Below, piece by piece: positions 1 through 10,363 of a stretch of DNA of 64,000 nt. Location of the stretch: the NCBI RefSeq assembly GCF_004214895.1, contig NZ_CP035952.1, positions 3,420,501 to 3,484,500 on the forward strand, given 5' to 3'. Each line of letters opens with the position of its first letter. The stretch's first letter is position 1. Both the position numbers and the translations under genes were made by a program. Origin of the DNA: Pseudomonas tructae. GTDB taxonomy: Bacteria; Pseudomonadota; Gammaproteobacteria; Pseudomonadales; Pseudomonadaceae. The notes beneath the pieces are model-generated. The model had not been told where the DNA came from. It searched no databases and was given only the letters and a program-made list of their open reading frames with translations.

Positions 1-353
1 TTGTGCAAGGCCGCCGCCAGCAGGCTCTGGGTGAAGCTGTGGGTGGCCTCCTGGATGAACTGCAGGCCGGTATTGACCCGCGTTCGCCAGACCACCTCGA
101 TGGTGGCACGTTGTACGTCCAACTGCCGTCCGGTGGCAGTGAACAGCGCCTGGGCCAACAACGGCGCGGCAAAGCTGTCCAGCGGCGTGATGGCTGCAAG
201 CAGCGGAGCCAGGGCATGGCGGTCGCGTTGCTGGCGCCGCAGGCTGTCGTGGAAAAGCGTCAGTCGATCGGGGCTGGCCTGCACAAGCCAGGAAGGCAAC
301 TGCCGGGCAATCAGTGCATCAACATGATCGCTCGGGCTCAATGCTGTTTTCAT
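1..353 (-). CDS. DUF6543 (dermonecrotic-toxin-like) protein, N-terminal fragment cut by the window edge
   Basis: Reading the minus strand from an ATG at 353 gives 117 uninterrupted codons running off the left edge. The protein starts MKTALSPSDHVDALIARQLP and continues with WLVQASPDRL, RDRHALAPLLA and LDSFAAPLLAQAL. The pattern of an LPxWL..A motif, a basic stretch and an FaxPLL motif is the same N-terminal signature seen in the two giant toxin genes further right, so I assign it to that family. A possible ribosome site, GCAGG, lies in the leader, and AGGTACCC sits 4 nt before the ATG, nearly as in the gene at 3937. The frame on the opposite strand is a shadow. The C-terminal effector domain lies outside the window, so its activity cannot be judged. 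Family assignment is by resemblance only. Confidence 0.72.
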   Translation of the reverse strand, partial: MKTALSPSDHVDALIARQLPSWLVQASPDRLTLFHDSLRRQQRDRHALAPLLAAITPLDSFAAPLLAQALFTATGRQLDVQRATIEVVWRTRVNTGLQFIQEATHSFTQSLLAAALH

Positions 354-425
354 ACGGGGGTACCTGCGGATGAGAAAGCGCTAGAACACCAGCCTTCCCT
401 GCCCAGCAGGCAGTAGATAGTTAAC

Positions 426-1508
426 TCAGTAGTCCACAGGCGCCTGCAGAAATGGGTACTGGTAGCCGCCGCGCTTGCCCTGGGCGCTGAAACGGTGAAA
501 GTCCATGCCATAGCCCGGCACGGCCTGCAACCTGAGCCAGCGCTGCGCCTTGGCAGGATCGATCAGTTGCAACACCGGCGCCTGGAAATCGCGGCGGCCA
601 TCGGCGCTGAACGGCAGCTTCATCGCATCGTCATGCAACAGCACCATGGCCCAGCCACCCAGACTGAAATGCCCCCCCATCAAAACGCTCAAGCGCCCTT
701 CAACCCGAGCTTTCAAGGCCTCTGGTGAACTGTTGACCGCACTGAACAGGACATCCTGCCCCGGCACGTAGCCGGCTTCGGCAAACGCCTGCATGGCGCC
801 GAAAGCCATTTCATCATTGGCGGACCAGACCAGGCGGATGTGACGATACCGCTGCAACAACTGCCGGGCCTGCTCGTAGGCCCGGTCCCGGCGCCAGCCG
901 CCATACACCACCTGGCGCAAGCGCACCTGCGGATGCTCGGCCAGGGCCCGGCGCATGCCCTGCTCACGCAAGCGCGCCGCCGGGGTGGTACTGATGCCGG
1001 AAAATGCCAGCAACTCGACCGGCTGACCGCTCGCCGACGCCGGCAACTGCACAAGCAACTGCTTGAGCATCTGGTAACCGGCCTGCTCGTCGTTGCTGGT
1101 CAGGGTGCCGAGCAACGGCGGGTACTTTTGCGGATGGCCCTGGATCAACTCGGTCTGGCTCGGGGTCAGGCCGTTGTTGACCAGAAACAGCTTGACCCCG
1201 CTGCCTTGCGACAGGTGGATGATCTGCGGCGCCACATACTGCTCGTTGACCAGCACCAGGTAGTCCGGACGCTCGGGGCCACTGAGGACTTGCCGCGCCT
1301 GGGTCAGGGCCAGGTCACTGCGCCGCTCGCTGTACTTGACGGTCAGTTGCATGCCCAGGCCCTGGGCTGCGGCCTGCATGAACCGCGAGTAATCGACCCA
1401 GAAGGTCTCGTCGGAATAGCCCGGGTTGAGAAATACCACTGACGCAGCCTGGGCGCTTGCCACCAGTGGCAGACTCAAGCACAGGCTTTGGCACAAGGCC
1501 TTGAGCAT
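426..1508 (-). CDS. Periplasmic substrate-binding protein of an ABC-type (sugar-like) system
   Basis: The protein of about 360 residues opens with a clear Sec signal peptide (MLKALCQSLCLSLPLVASAQA) and continues as a type-1 periplasmic binding fold, with VVFLNPGYSDETFW early and a second lobe containing RLVWSANDEMAFGAMQAF and VLFSAVNSSPEAL, as in LacI/RbsB-type sugar binders. I chose the ATG at 1508 because CAGGAG lies 9 nt upstream and the signal peptide begins there; an in-frame upstream ATG would add 18 residues before it. No permease or ATPase gene is adjacent, so the transporter is encoded elsewhere or this is a sensor-associated binder. The ligand cannot be inferred. It is divergent from cysI and shares a 217-bp intergenic region with it. 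Confidence 0.8.
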   Translation of the reverse strand: MLKALCQSLCLSLPLVASAQAASVVFLNPGYSDETFWVDYSRFMQAAAQGLGMQLTVKYSERRSDLALTQARQVLSGPERPDYLVLVNEQYVAPQIIHLSQGSGVKLFLVNNGLTPSQTELIQGHPQKYPPLLGTLTSNDEQAGYQMLKQLLVQLPASASGQPVELLAFSGISTTPAARLREQGMRRALAEHPQVRLRQVVYGGWRRDRAYEQARQLLQRYRHIRLVWSANDEMAFGAMQAFAEAGYVPGQDVLFSAVNSSPEALKARVEGRLSVLMGGHFSLGGWAMVLLHDDAMKLPFSADGRRDFQAPVLQLIDPAKAQRWLRLQAVPGYGMDFHRFSAQGKRGGYQYPFLQAPVDY

Positions 1509-1626
1509 GCCGCGGTTCTCCTGCCGATCAAACCGCCAATCATACCCCGTCCCAAGGCGCATCAGGCCAAATGCCAGTCAATCTCACTTAGTCCAAATGG
1601 TTCTTTTCATATGCAAAAACATCACT

Positions 1627-1654
1627 TTTGCGCATAAACGCAAACTGCTATCTT
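1627..1654 (+). promoter_or_regulatory. Inverted repeat and possible -10 upstream of cysI
   Basis: TTTGCG-CATAAA-CGCAAA forms a perfect 6-bp inverted repeat (1627-1644) in an AT-richer part of the cysI upstream region. TATCTT at 1649-1654 could serve as a -10 box; the matching -35 is poor, which would fit an activator-dependent promoter. Sulfur-assimilation genes in gammaproteobacteria are commonly CysB-activated, but I cannot identify a CysB site with confidence. Confidence 0.3.
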
Positions 1655-1725
1655 TCCTTCGCTCCGCATCGGAGTGCGCGGCCGTGCGCGCGATTAGCTG
1701 CAAGCAGCTTGAGAACAGGACCCCT

Positions 1726-3361
<1,636 letters not shown>

Positions 3362-3378
<17 letters not shown>

Positions 3379-3856
3379 GAACAACCAGATCGTCGACGAA
3401 ACCTGGCACTTGTTGCCCAAGGACTTCAGCATCGACGAAGTGACCAACTGCGACGACTACATCGTGCCGCTGCAGCTGTGGCGTGAACACGGCCATATGC
3501 TCAAGGCCCGAGATGGCGGCCTGGGCGTCTGGCTGGACGCCGACGAGGAAGCCGAAGAGATCGGCGAGGTCGCCAACCAGTTCCAGGTCATCGCCCTGAA
3601 CTTCCCGGCCTTCACCGACGGACGCAACTACTCCAATGCGCGCCTGCTGCGTGATCGCTACAAGTTCAATGGTGAACTGCGCGCCATTGGCGACGTATTG
3701 CGTGACCAGCTGTTCTACATGAAGCGCTGCGGCTTCGATGCCTTCGCCCTGCGTGCCGACAAGGACCCGGTCGAAGCCTTGCAAAGCCTGCAGGACTTCT
3801 CGGTGACCTACCAGGCCGCCACCGACGAGCCACAACCGCTGTTCCGTCGGCGCTGA
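3362..3856 (+). CDS. DUF934 protein, partner of sulfite reductase
   Basis: This encodes 164 residues starting MQRIIKNNQIVDETW. DUF934 proteins are almost always encoded directly downstream of ferredoxin-type cysI in pseudomonads and are thought to be needed for sulfite reduction; the biochemical role is not established. The ATG lies 17 nt inside the end of cysI, so the two are probably translationally coupled in one operon. Features seen include GVWLDADEEAEEIG and FTDGRNYSNARLLRDRY, the latter typical of the family. The length is normal for the family and there is no signal peptide or membrane segment. Confidence 0.88.
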
Positions 3857-3880
3857 CACGCTGCGATAACTAATTAGCAC

Positions 3881-3898
3881 CTGGCGCCCCCTCGCCAG
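3881..3898 (+). terminator. Weak hairpin after the cysI-DUF934 operon
   Basis: CTGGCG and CGCCAG form a perfect 6-bp stem with a 6-nt loop 24 bases after the DUF934 stop codon. No U-tract follows, so it is at best a partial or Rho-assisted terminator. Confidence 0.3.
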
Positions 3899-3906
3899 AC
3901 ATGAAA

Positions 3907-3934
3907 TGGGTACCTCATTTCCATGAGGTACCCA
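3907..3934 (+). promoter_or_regulatory. Perfect 12-bp hairpin that buries the ribosome site of the toxin gene
   Basis: TGGGTACCTCAT and ATGAGGTACCCA pair perfectly around a 4-nt loop (TTCC). The right arm contains GAGG (3925-3928), the only good Shine-Dalgarno sequence for the ATG at 3937, which starts two bases after the stem. Folded RNA would therefore block initiation. There is no following U-tract, so a terminator is unlikely. An in-frame ATG at 3901 precedes the stem but has no visible ribosome site. Confidence 0.6.
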
Positions 3935-3936
3935 AC

Positions 3937-6900
3937 ATGCCCGCCACCAGCCCCCTGTTTCATCAAGCCCACCTAACCCGGTCAATTCCCGAACACGCTC
4001 GCCACCTCTCGGCAAAAGATGCCCACACGGTACTGCGCAGCTTGCGAGCTGAGTATCTGGACGAGAACGGCACATTCCAGCCGTGGTTCGTGACTGCTGA
4101 TGCGTCGGCAAAAAGCGCATTGAAGGACGCGATCAACCAACGCAACCACTATCGCAAGGCGCTCGCCCAGGCACTGTACGGCTTCAAAGGCATCACCGAG
4201 TTCTGCATGCCGCTTGTGCAAGCTGCAGTAGGCAAGGCCGCCAAGGTGACCGAGGGTACTTTTGTGTACCGACTCTATGGCTTGGGAGGTACACCAAGAG
4301 GAACCAAATTCACATTAAGTCTACTGCAAGCGGCCTTGCACAACTTTACCGCCGAAGAAGACTTCGGCCCCTTCAGCAGAGTACAAGCGGGCCCGCAGGA
4401 TCCAACGCCCTTGACCGGATTCACCCCGCAAAGCTATGCACAAAAGTGCAGGCAACTGGATGTCGGCAAAGCCTATCAGGGTCATCTGCAAAGTGTATTC
4501 GACAGCAAAACCAACGGTGTGAAATCCGCCTGGATCAACGCCCATCGCAGCGAATTGCGTGTCCAGGCGTGGATCGCCAGCATGCGCAAGGAAATATCAG
4601 CCCAAGGCTTGGCAATGCTGCTGGCGCTGACCTCCGCGGCCGAAACCCCGCTGACCTATGGTGGGCGCCCTGCCGTGTGCCGCCAGCTCAAGCTGTTTGG
4701 AAATCCGGTGCACAGCGTGCTGTTGATTGGCCCAATCGATGCCGATCAGATCAACCCTTGTGTGGTCTACATCCCCGGAGCGCCGATATTTGCCTTGAAG
4801 GAATACAGCTCGCTGCAGGCGTTCAAGCAGACGTTTCAGGTCAATCTGCTGATTCCCGAGTATCGACACTTCTTTCTCGGCTTCTTCGTGCAGCGTTTGC
4901 AACCGCGCATGCAAAAACAATTGAAAGATGCCGTGCTCCAAAAGCTATACGATGGCGAGATCCCCTTCGAGAAAGCCAGGACCTCGGTGCATCTTCCGCT
5001 GGAGGAAGTAGCGTTTCTGCAATCATCGCCTTGGCGCTCGTTGCATGATCGCTTCGTCACCAAGCTCAAGGCCGACGCCCGCGTGCTAGCCATACCGACT
5101 GCAGATGTCGACGATGAAGTCAGACGCGAACGCATTGAATTCTGGCTCGGCCTGGGTCTGGACGCGCTCAATGTCGTCGCCATGTTCGTCCCTGCGCTGG
5201 GCACGGTGATGATGCCTGTGTTCGCCGCGCAATTGATGAGCAGTGCTTTTCACGGCATCGAGGAATGGGAAGCAGGTGACACCTGCGCAGCCCTTGAGGA
5301 GTTTCTGTCAGTTGCGAGCACTCTTCTGATAGCCGCCGGGGTAGCCGTTGCGGGGTCAGGCTTGCATGAACCTGCGTTTTCCGACGGCATGCTGGAGATT
5401 GAGCTGGACAATGGCCAACGCCGACTCTGGCGTCCGGACCTGAAGGGTTACGAGCACGATGTGACGTTGACGGGCACACGCCCCAACGAACTGGGTCAGT
5501 ACACCCTCCAAGATCAACGCTATCTGCAACTTGAAGGCAAGACCTACGCCATCTTCCAGGACGAAAAGCTGCAGTGGCGCATCCGTCACCCCACAGACCC
5601 CGAAGCCTACTCGCCCAAGCTCTATCATAACCAGGCCGGCGCCTGGCAAATGGAGGGCGAACACCCCCTGCAGTGGAACCGCTCACGCCTGCTGCGGCGC
5701 CTGGGCCCGGTCGCTGCGGACCTGAGCGATACCGAACGCCTCAAGGCCCTGGAGATAAGCGGGGTGCAAGAGGACGCATTACGCAAAACCCAAGTCGACC
5801 ACACTCCGCCCCCGGCCATGCTGATGGACAGCCTCAAACGCATCCACACCGACAATCAGATCGAGGCCATGATCACCCAGACCCGCCACGGCACGCCCAT
5901 GCAGTTTCGCAACGAGTTTCCTGCGGCCCTGCTGGTCGAGCTGGAAGGTTGGCCATCGGGGGGAAGACTCGAGGTTTACCGTGGCCCTGAGCTTTGGGGC
6001 GACTACGTGAGTTACGGCCACGCGCACGGGCTTGCCAGGCGCCCGGTGAAAATTCTCGCTGCTGACGTTCACCGAGGTGCGTTGGCGCCTGCCGTGCTGT
6101 CTGAACTGGATGAGCAGGCGATTGAGGACCTGGTCGGCAGGCAGGTGCCCCGTCAAGAGCGCGTGCAGGCACTTCAGACTAAACTGGCAAAGCACATCGA
6201 CACTCAGCGCAGCCGCGTGTTCGACGCCCTTTACCCAGGAACCGGCGCCCTGACAGATAGCTGGGCCACGGCATTGAAGAAATCCTGGCCGACACTACCC
6301 GATGAGGTCGCCCGGGAAATAACCGCCAGCCCGGGTGCCACCATCGTCGAGCGCACTCAGTTGGAGGACGGCCGCATACCGCTGCGCATGGCTGAAGAAG
6401 CTCGGCGTTTGCAGGCCAACCTGCGATTGAACCGGGCCATCGAAGGCTTGTACCGCCCCTCGCTTGCCAGCATTGACAGCGATCGCCTGGCCGTGGGACT
6501 GCTAGGGAAGTTGCGCGGATGGACGGGCAAGATTCGCCTGGAACTGCGCGAGCCAGCCACGGGCAAGCTACTGGCGAGTTCCGGCGGGACCGCAGCTGAG
6601 CTCAGGTCCGTGCGATATGGGCAGATGCGTTACATCATTGAAGACGCCAACGGCAACGAACTGGCAACCGGCACGGACCTCTCGGCCCAGCTGCTCAAGG
6701 CCCTGCCCGAATCGGAACGAACTGCACTGGGCTACCCGCTCGGCACAACGGGGCCATTACGCGAGGCACTGTTCAACCAGGCCATAAACGACCGCGCAGG
6801 CAGTGGTCGACTGCTCGGCCAGCAATCTCCCAGAACAGGCTTTCGCTCGCCCATGCACCTGGCCGATGGCCGGCTTGGCTATCCCCTGAGCGGCAGGCCT

Positions 6901-9084
6901 GGCTCAACGATCGGCCAGGCATCGGCCGATAGCCGCCTGGCCGAGCTCTATCCAAGCTTGAGCGAGCCCCAGAGGCTGGACATTCGCAACCAGTTGCAGG
7001 CCAGTGGTGACCTGGGCCAGGCAGTACAGCGCCTGGAACATGAGTTTCGCGAGTTGGACAACACCTTGCGTACCTGGGTCGATAGCTCCAGTACGCCTTT
7101 TATGCGTTTCTCCCGGGAAGAGATCCGTTCACAATTGCGCAACGCTTGGCGCCAGGAAGGCGGCGCCGAACGCGACACCTTGAGAATCAACAGTTGGCGG
7201 CTTTCCGAGCTGCCCGCACTCAACGCCCGATTCCCGCACATTACCGACCTGACACTCGACCCGATATCCTCCCAGGCGCCCGCAGAGTTCCTGCAGTGTT
7301 TTCCCAACCTTGAAGGCCTCAAATTATGCCTTACTCAGCCGTCCCCCACGCCAGTGCCTTCGCTGACGCAACACACTCGACTACGAACGTTGACCTTGGA
7401 AGGCCTGGAAATTGAAAACGCCGATGCCGTCGTCGATGCGCTTATCCCCCCGGCTGGCGAGCAGAGCAGCCACCCACTCCTGGGGCTGGACCTGGGACAT
7501 AACAGGATCAGTACTTTGTCTGATCGATTCCTCGCGGCGTTCCCGCAGTTGCTCGACTTGAACCTGTCAAGAAACCAGTTGACACTTACCCCCCAGGAGA
7601 TCACGGGCCTGTCCAGGCTGAACCTTGACACGCTTAACCTGAGTCTGAACCCCATTCGCTTCGATGCGGCTCGCGCCGATGCCATGAGCGGTTTGAGCCG
7701 GCTGCGCAACCTGCACCTGGACCACGCCAGATTCGAGGCACTTCCCGATTTCTCCCAAATGCCGCTGCTCGCTCGCCTGACGCTGTCACGCTGCGCAATC
7801 GAGCAATGGCCTGCAAGCCTGACCGCTGCCCTGCGCGTTGAGGACGCCCCAATGCGGAACATCGATCTGTCCAACAACGCCATCAGCGCCGTGCCAGACC
7901 TGAGCGACACCCCGCTCGGACGCTGGTCGAATAACGCAGGCAGAGGACGCCGCCAACTGGACCTGCGCAACAATCCGCTCGATGCCGCCAGCCGGGAGCG
8001 ATTGGCACACATCGATGTCGCCATCGTCACATACGCTCAACAGCCCCCACAACCTCTCCGGGCACCGACGCCGGAAGCGTTCTGGACCCGCGACGCACCA
8101 GCAACCAGAACGGCCAACTGGCAGACACTGTTTGAGTCGGGCAGTAACACCAACCTCAACAACGTGCTCGAGCGCCTTCGCGACGCGCGCGAGGCTTCGG
8201 TTGACCGCAAACGCTTGAGTGCCCGGGTCTGGCACGTGCTCGACAGGGTCAGCGCGGACAACGAGCTGCGCAACACCGTAGAGGCCCTCGCCGAGGAATT
8301 CCCCGTTACCTGCGGGGACGCCGGCGCAGATGCCTTCAGCGCCGTGGAAGTCGCCATTCAGGCCCATGATGCTTACCTCGACGCACCGCTGAGCGACGCC
8401 AGCGGTTTGCAGAATCTCTACCGCAGGTTGTACCGACGCCACCTGGTGGAGCAGATCGCCGAACGCATCACCGTTGGCCGCTTGGCCAGGCGATCAGCAC
8501 TGACCCAGCGACTCACCGAATTGCCTGCGCTAGACCCTGTCGACCCCATCACCGATAGCGAACTGAGCCAATATGGTGTCGACGATATCGAAATTCGCCT
8601 GGCATTGCGCCAACGCCTGGCGACAAGGTTCGAATATGACGAGCCCAGCCGCGGCATGCTGTACGAAAACATTGCCCAGTTGTCAGCCGAAGCCGAAAAC
8701 AATGTGCTCACCGAGGCCAAGCGACTGGAAACGGATACATCACGACGTATCAATTGGCTGATTGGCCAACCCAGCTGGCTACGCTACTTGCGTGAACGCT
8801 ATGCGCAGGCGTTCGACACCTTCAACGAACAATGGGCACAAGGATCGGGTTATCTGGAGTACCGTCTGGGCGAGGAAACCGCAGCGCCCCTGCTTGCGCC
8901 CCCGGTGCGCACGGTGCTCGATCAGGCCCTGCCCGCGCTGGCCACAGATGAACAAGGTGGCCTTGTGCGGCTGACTGATCAGCAATACGCGCACGCCTAC
9001 AAAGCCTTGCAGGTGGCCCGTGAAACGGCAGAAGCGCAACTGCTGCAAGAGCTCACCACAGGCCTGGAGGACACGCCTGCCTGA
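3937..9084 (+). CDS. Giant DUF6543/leucine-rich-repeat protein with C-terminal NEL-type E3 ubiquitin ligase domain
   Basis: The 1715-residue protein has four parts. Residues 1 to about 600 are the helical dermonecrotic-toxin-like DUF6543 region, with a hydrophobic segment at roughly 402-475 (DALNVVAMFVPALGTVMM and STLLIAAGVAVAGSG) that could insert in a membrane. A middle region of about 480 residues follows. Leucine-rich repeats lie at about 1085-1360 (for example LLGLDLGHNRISTL and LLDLNLSRNQLTL). The C-terminus is a helical domain in which C1459 lies in TCGDAGADAF, matching the C-x-D motif of IpaH/SspH-type novel E3 ligases, followed by the usual YRRLYRRHLVEQIA helix. Known NEL proteins transfer ubiquitin to host proteins after secretion. 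No signal peptide is seen and no type III genes are nearby, so delivery is unknown. The start at 3937 is preferred for its GAGG site. Confidence 0.85.
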   Translation: MPATSPLFHQAHLTRSIPEHARHLSAKDAHTVLRSLRAEYLDENGTFQPWFVTADASAKSALKDAINQRNHYRKALAQALYGFKGITEFCMPLVQAAVGKAAKVTEGTFVYRLYGLGGTPRGTKFTLSLLQAALHNFTAEEDFGPFSRVQAGPQDPTPLTGFTPQSYAQKCRQLDVGKAYQGHLQSVFDSKTNGVKSAWINAHRSELRVQAWIASMRKEISAQGLAMLLALTSAAETPLTYGGRPAVCRQLKLFGNPVHSVLLIGPIDADQINPCVVYIPGAPIFALKEYSSLQAFKQTFQVNLLIPEYRHFFLGFFVQRLQPRMQKQLKDAVLQKLYDGEIPFEKARTSVHLPLEEVAFLQSSPWRSLHDRFVTKLKADARVLAIPTADVDDEVRRERIEFWLGLGLDALNVVAMFVPALGTVMMPVFAAQLMSSAFHGIEEWEAGDTCAALEEFLSVASTLLIAAGVAVAGSGLHEPAFSDGMLEIELDNGQRRLWRPDLKGYEHDVTLTGTRPNELGQYTLQDQRYLQLEGKTYAIFQDEKLQWRIRHPTDPEAYSPKLYHNQAGAWQMEGEHPLQWNRSRLLRRLGPVAADLSDTERLKALEISGVQEDALRKTQVDHTPPPAMLMDSLKRIHTDNQIEAMITQTRHGTPMQFRNEFPAALLVELEGWPSGGRLEVYRGPELWGDYVSYGHAHGLARRPVKILAADVHRGALAPAVLSELDEQAIEDLVGRQVPRQERVQALQTKLAKHIDTQRSRVFDALYPGTGALTDSWATALKKSWPTLPDEVAREITASPGATIVERTQLEDGRIPLRMAEEARRLQANLRLNRAIEGLYRPSLASIDSDRLAVGLLGKLRGWTGKIRLELREPATGKLLASSGGTAAELRSVRYGQMRYIIEDANGNELATGTDLSAQLLKALPESERTALGYPLGTTGPLREALFNQAINDRAGSGRLLGQQSPRTGFRSPMHLADGRLGYPLSGRPGSTIGQASADSRLAELYPSLSEPQRLDIRNQLQASGDLGQAVQRLEHEFRELDNTLRTWVDSSSTPFMRFSREEIRSQLRNAWRQEGGAERDTLRINSWRLSELPALNARFPHITDLTLDPISSQAPAEFLQCFPNLEGLKLCLTQPSPTPVPSLTQHTRLRTLTLEGLEIENADAVVDALIPPAGEQSSHPLLGLDLGHNRISTLSDRFLAAFPQLLDLNLSRNQLTLTPQEITGLSRLNLDTLNLSLNPIRFDAARADAMSGLSRLRNLHLDHARFEALPDFSQMPLLARLTLSRCAIEQWPASLTAALRVEDAPMRNIDLSNNAISAVPDLSDTPLGRWSNNAGRGRRQLDLRNNPLDAASRERLAHIDVAIVTYAQQPPQPLRAPTPEAFWTRDAPATRTANWQTLFESGSNTNLNNVLERLRDAREASVDRKRLSARVWHVLDRVSADNELRNTVEALAEEFPVTCGDAGADAFSAVEVAIQAHDAYLDAPLSDASGLQNLYRRLYRRHLVEQIAERITVGRLARRSALTQRLTELPALDPVDPITDSELSQYGVDDIEIRLALRQRLATRFEYDEPSRGMLYENIAQLSAEAENNVLTEAKRLETDTSRRINWLIGQPSWLRYLRERYAQAFDTFNEQWAQGSGYLEYRLGEETAAPLLAPPVRTVLDQALPALATDEQGGLVRLTDQQYAHAYKALQVARETAEAQLLQELTTGLEDTPA

Positions 9085-9108
9085 TGTCGCACCCAAGCGC
9101 CACTGACG

Positions 9109-9145
9109 AAAAATGCCCCGACCTGCCTTGGCAATCGGGGCATCT
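9109..9145 (-). terminator. Rho-independent terminator of sohB
   Basis: On the minus strand ATGCCCCGA (9143-9135) pairs with TCGGGGCAT (9121-9113) and is followed by TTTTT. It lies just past the sohB stop codon and between two convergent genes, so it may also act weakly on the toxin transcript. Confidence 0.85.
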
Positions 9146-9150
9146 GGTCC

Positions 9151-10167
9151 TTAGCGCCAGCGACCGAGCCGGCTCCACAATCCCAGCAGGGCGTTCTCGA
9201 TCGAGCCACTGGCCGCCAACCCTACCCGCTCCTGCAGGCTCTTGCGCTCGGCAAAGTGCAGGTGATAGAGATTGGCTTCGCGCGCCCGTTGGCTGAGGTA
9301 CTCGTCACTGGTCAGCAACTGGTCGACCAGCTGTTTATTCAAGGCAGCCACGCCAAGCCATACCTCGCCAGTGGCAACCTCGTCGATATGCAACTGGGGG
9401 CGGTAGCGCGAGACGAAGTCCTTGAACAATTGATGGGTAATATTCAGGTCTTCCTGGAACTTCTCCCGGCCCTTTTCGGTGTTTTCGCCAAATACCGTCA
9501 CCGTGCGCTTGTACTCACCGGCGGTGAACACCTCGAAGTCGACGTCGTGCTTTTTCAGCAGGCGGTTGACGTTGGGCAACTGCGCCACCACGCCGATCGA
9601 GCCGAGGATGGCGAAGGGCGCGCTGACGATCTTCTCGCCGATGCAGGCCATCATGTAGCCGCCGCTGGCAGCCACCTTGTCGATGCACACGGTCAACGGC
9701 ACGCCGGCCTGGCGAATGCGTGCCAGTTGCGAGGCGGCCAGGCCATAGCTGTGGACCATGCCGCCGCCGCTTTCCAGGCGCAGCACCACTTCGTCACGGG
9801 GGGTGGCCAGGCTCAGCACGGCGCTGATCTCGTGGCGCAGGCTTTCGGTGGCCGAAGCCTTGATGTCGCCATCGAAATCGAGCACGAACACCCGCGACTT
9901 GTCGTCGGGCTTTTTCTTCTGCTGCTTCTGCTCCTTGGCCTGCTGCTTGCGCAGGGCCTTGAGTTCGGCCTTGTCGAGCATCCCGGATTCCAGGCGCTCG
10001 CGCAGGTCCTTGTAGAACTCGTTGAGCTTGTTGACCTGCAATTGCCCACCTGCCTTGCGCCGACCCTTGCCGCGCAGTCCGGCGATCGCCGAGAGGACAA
10101 TCAGGATCGCGATCACCAGGGTCGCGGTCTTGGCGAGAAAGCTTGCGTACTCTGCAAGAAACTCCAC
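9151..10167 (-). CDS. sohB: SohB, inner-membrane serine protease of the signal peptide peptidase (S49) family
   Basis: The 338-residue protein has one N-terminal transmembrane helix (about residues 14-32), a lysine/glutamine-rich coiled linker (65-90) and an S49 protease core. The catalytic serine is S168 in KVAASGGYMM and the lysine is K220 in GEYKRT, the Ser-Lys dyad of SppA/SohB. The length matches SohB of Escherichia coli. Proteins of this kind cleave residual signal peptides or other membrane peptides on the periplasmic face. The ATG has AAGGAGTTACT upstream. It is divergent from the histidine phosphatase and convergent with the toxin gene. Confidence 0.93.
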   Translation of the reverse strand: MEFLAEYASFLAKTATLVIAILIVLSAIAGLRGKGRRKAGGQLQVNKLNEFYKDLRERLESGMLDKAELKALRKQQAKEQKQQKKKPDDKSRVFVLDFDGDIKASATESLRHEISAVLSLATPRDEVVLRLESGGGMVHSYGLAASQLARIRQAGVPLTVCIDKVAASGGYMMACIGEKIVSAPFAILGSIGVVAQLPNVNRLLKKHDVDFEVFTAGEYKRTVTVFGENTEKGREKFQEDLNITHQLFKDFVSRYRPQLHIDEVATGEVWLGVAALNKQLVDQLLTSDEYLSQRAREANLYHLHFAERKSLQERVGLAASGSIENALLGLWSRLGRWR

Positions 10168-10269
10168 AGTAACTCCTTAACATGCCTGCGCCGGTACGGC
10201 GCGAACCGATAGTCAAGCATACCGAGGCCGCCCGCCCCCTACCAGCGTAGGAAATCTCCGGCAATGCAG

Positions 10270-10335
10270 TTCAAACGCTCTTTTCAAACGCTTGTATGTT
10301 TTTTCATTGACAGCCTGCTGGCGGCAACCTAACCT
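10270..10335 (+). promoter_or_regulatory. Promoter of the histidine phosphatase operon with tandem TTCAAACGCT repeats
   Basis: TTGACA (10307-10312) and TAACCT (10330-10335) are 17 bp apart and would start transcription near 10342, leaving a leader of about 22 nt. Just upstream the 10-mer TTCAAACGCT occurs twice as a direct repeat (10270-10279 and 10283-10292), 13 bp apart. The repeats could be a regulator site; fatty-acid regulators such as PsrA recognise CAAAC-containing boxes, but these lack the inverted arrangement, so this is only a suggestion. Confidence 0.45.
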
Positions 10336-10363
10336 CGGCTGATCCTTAGCGCAGGCGGACGAC

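Noticed and set aside
3881..3934. Tandem hairpins as a Rho-independent terminator of the cysI operon
   Set aside because: Neither stem is followed by a U-tract, and the second one contains the next gene's ribosome site, so translational control fits better for it.
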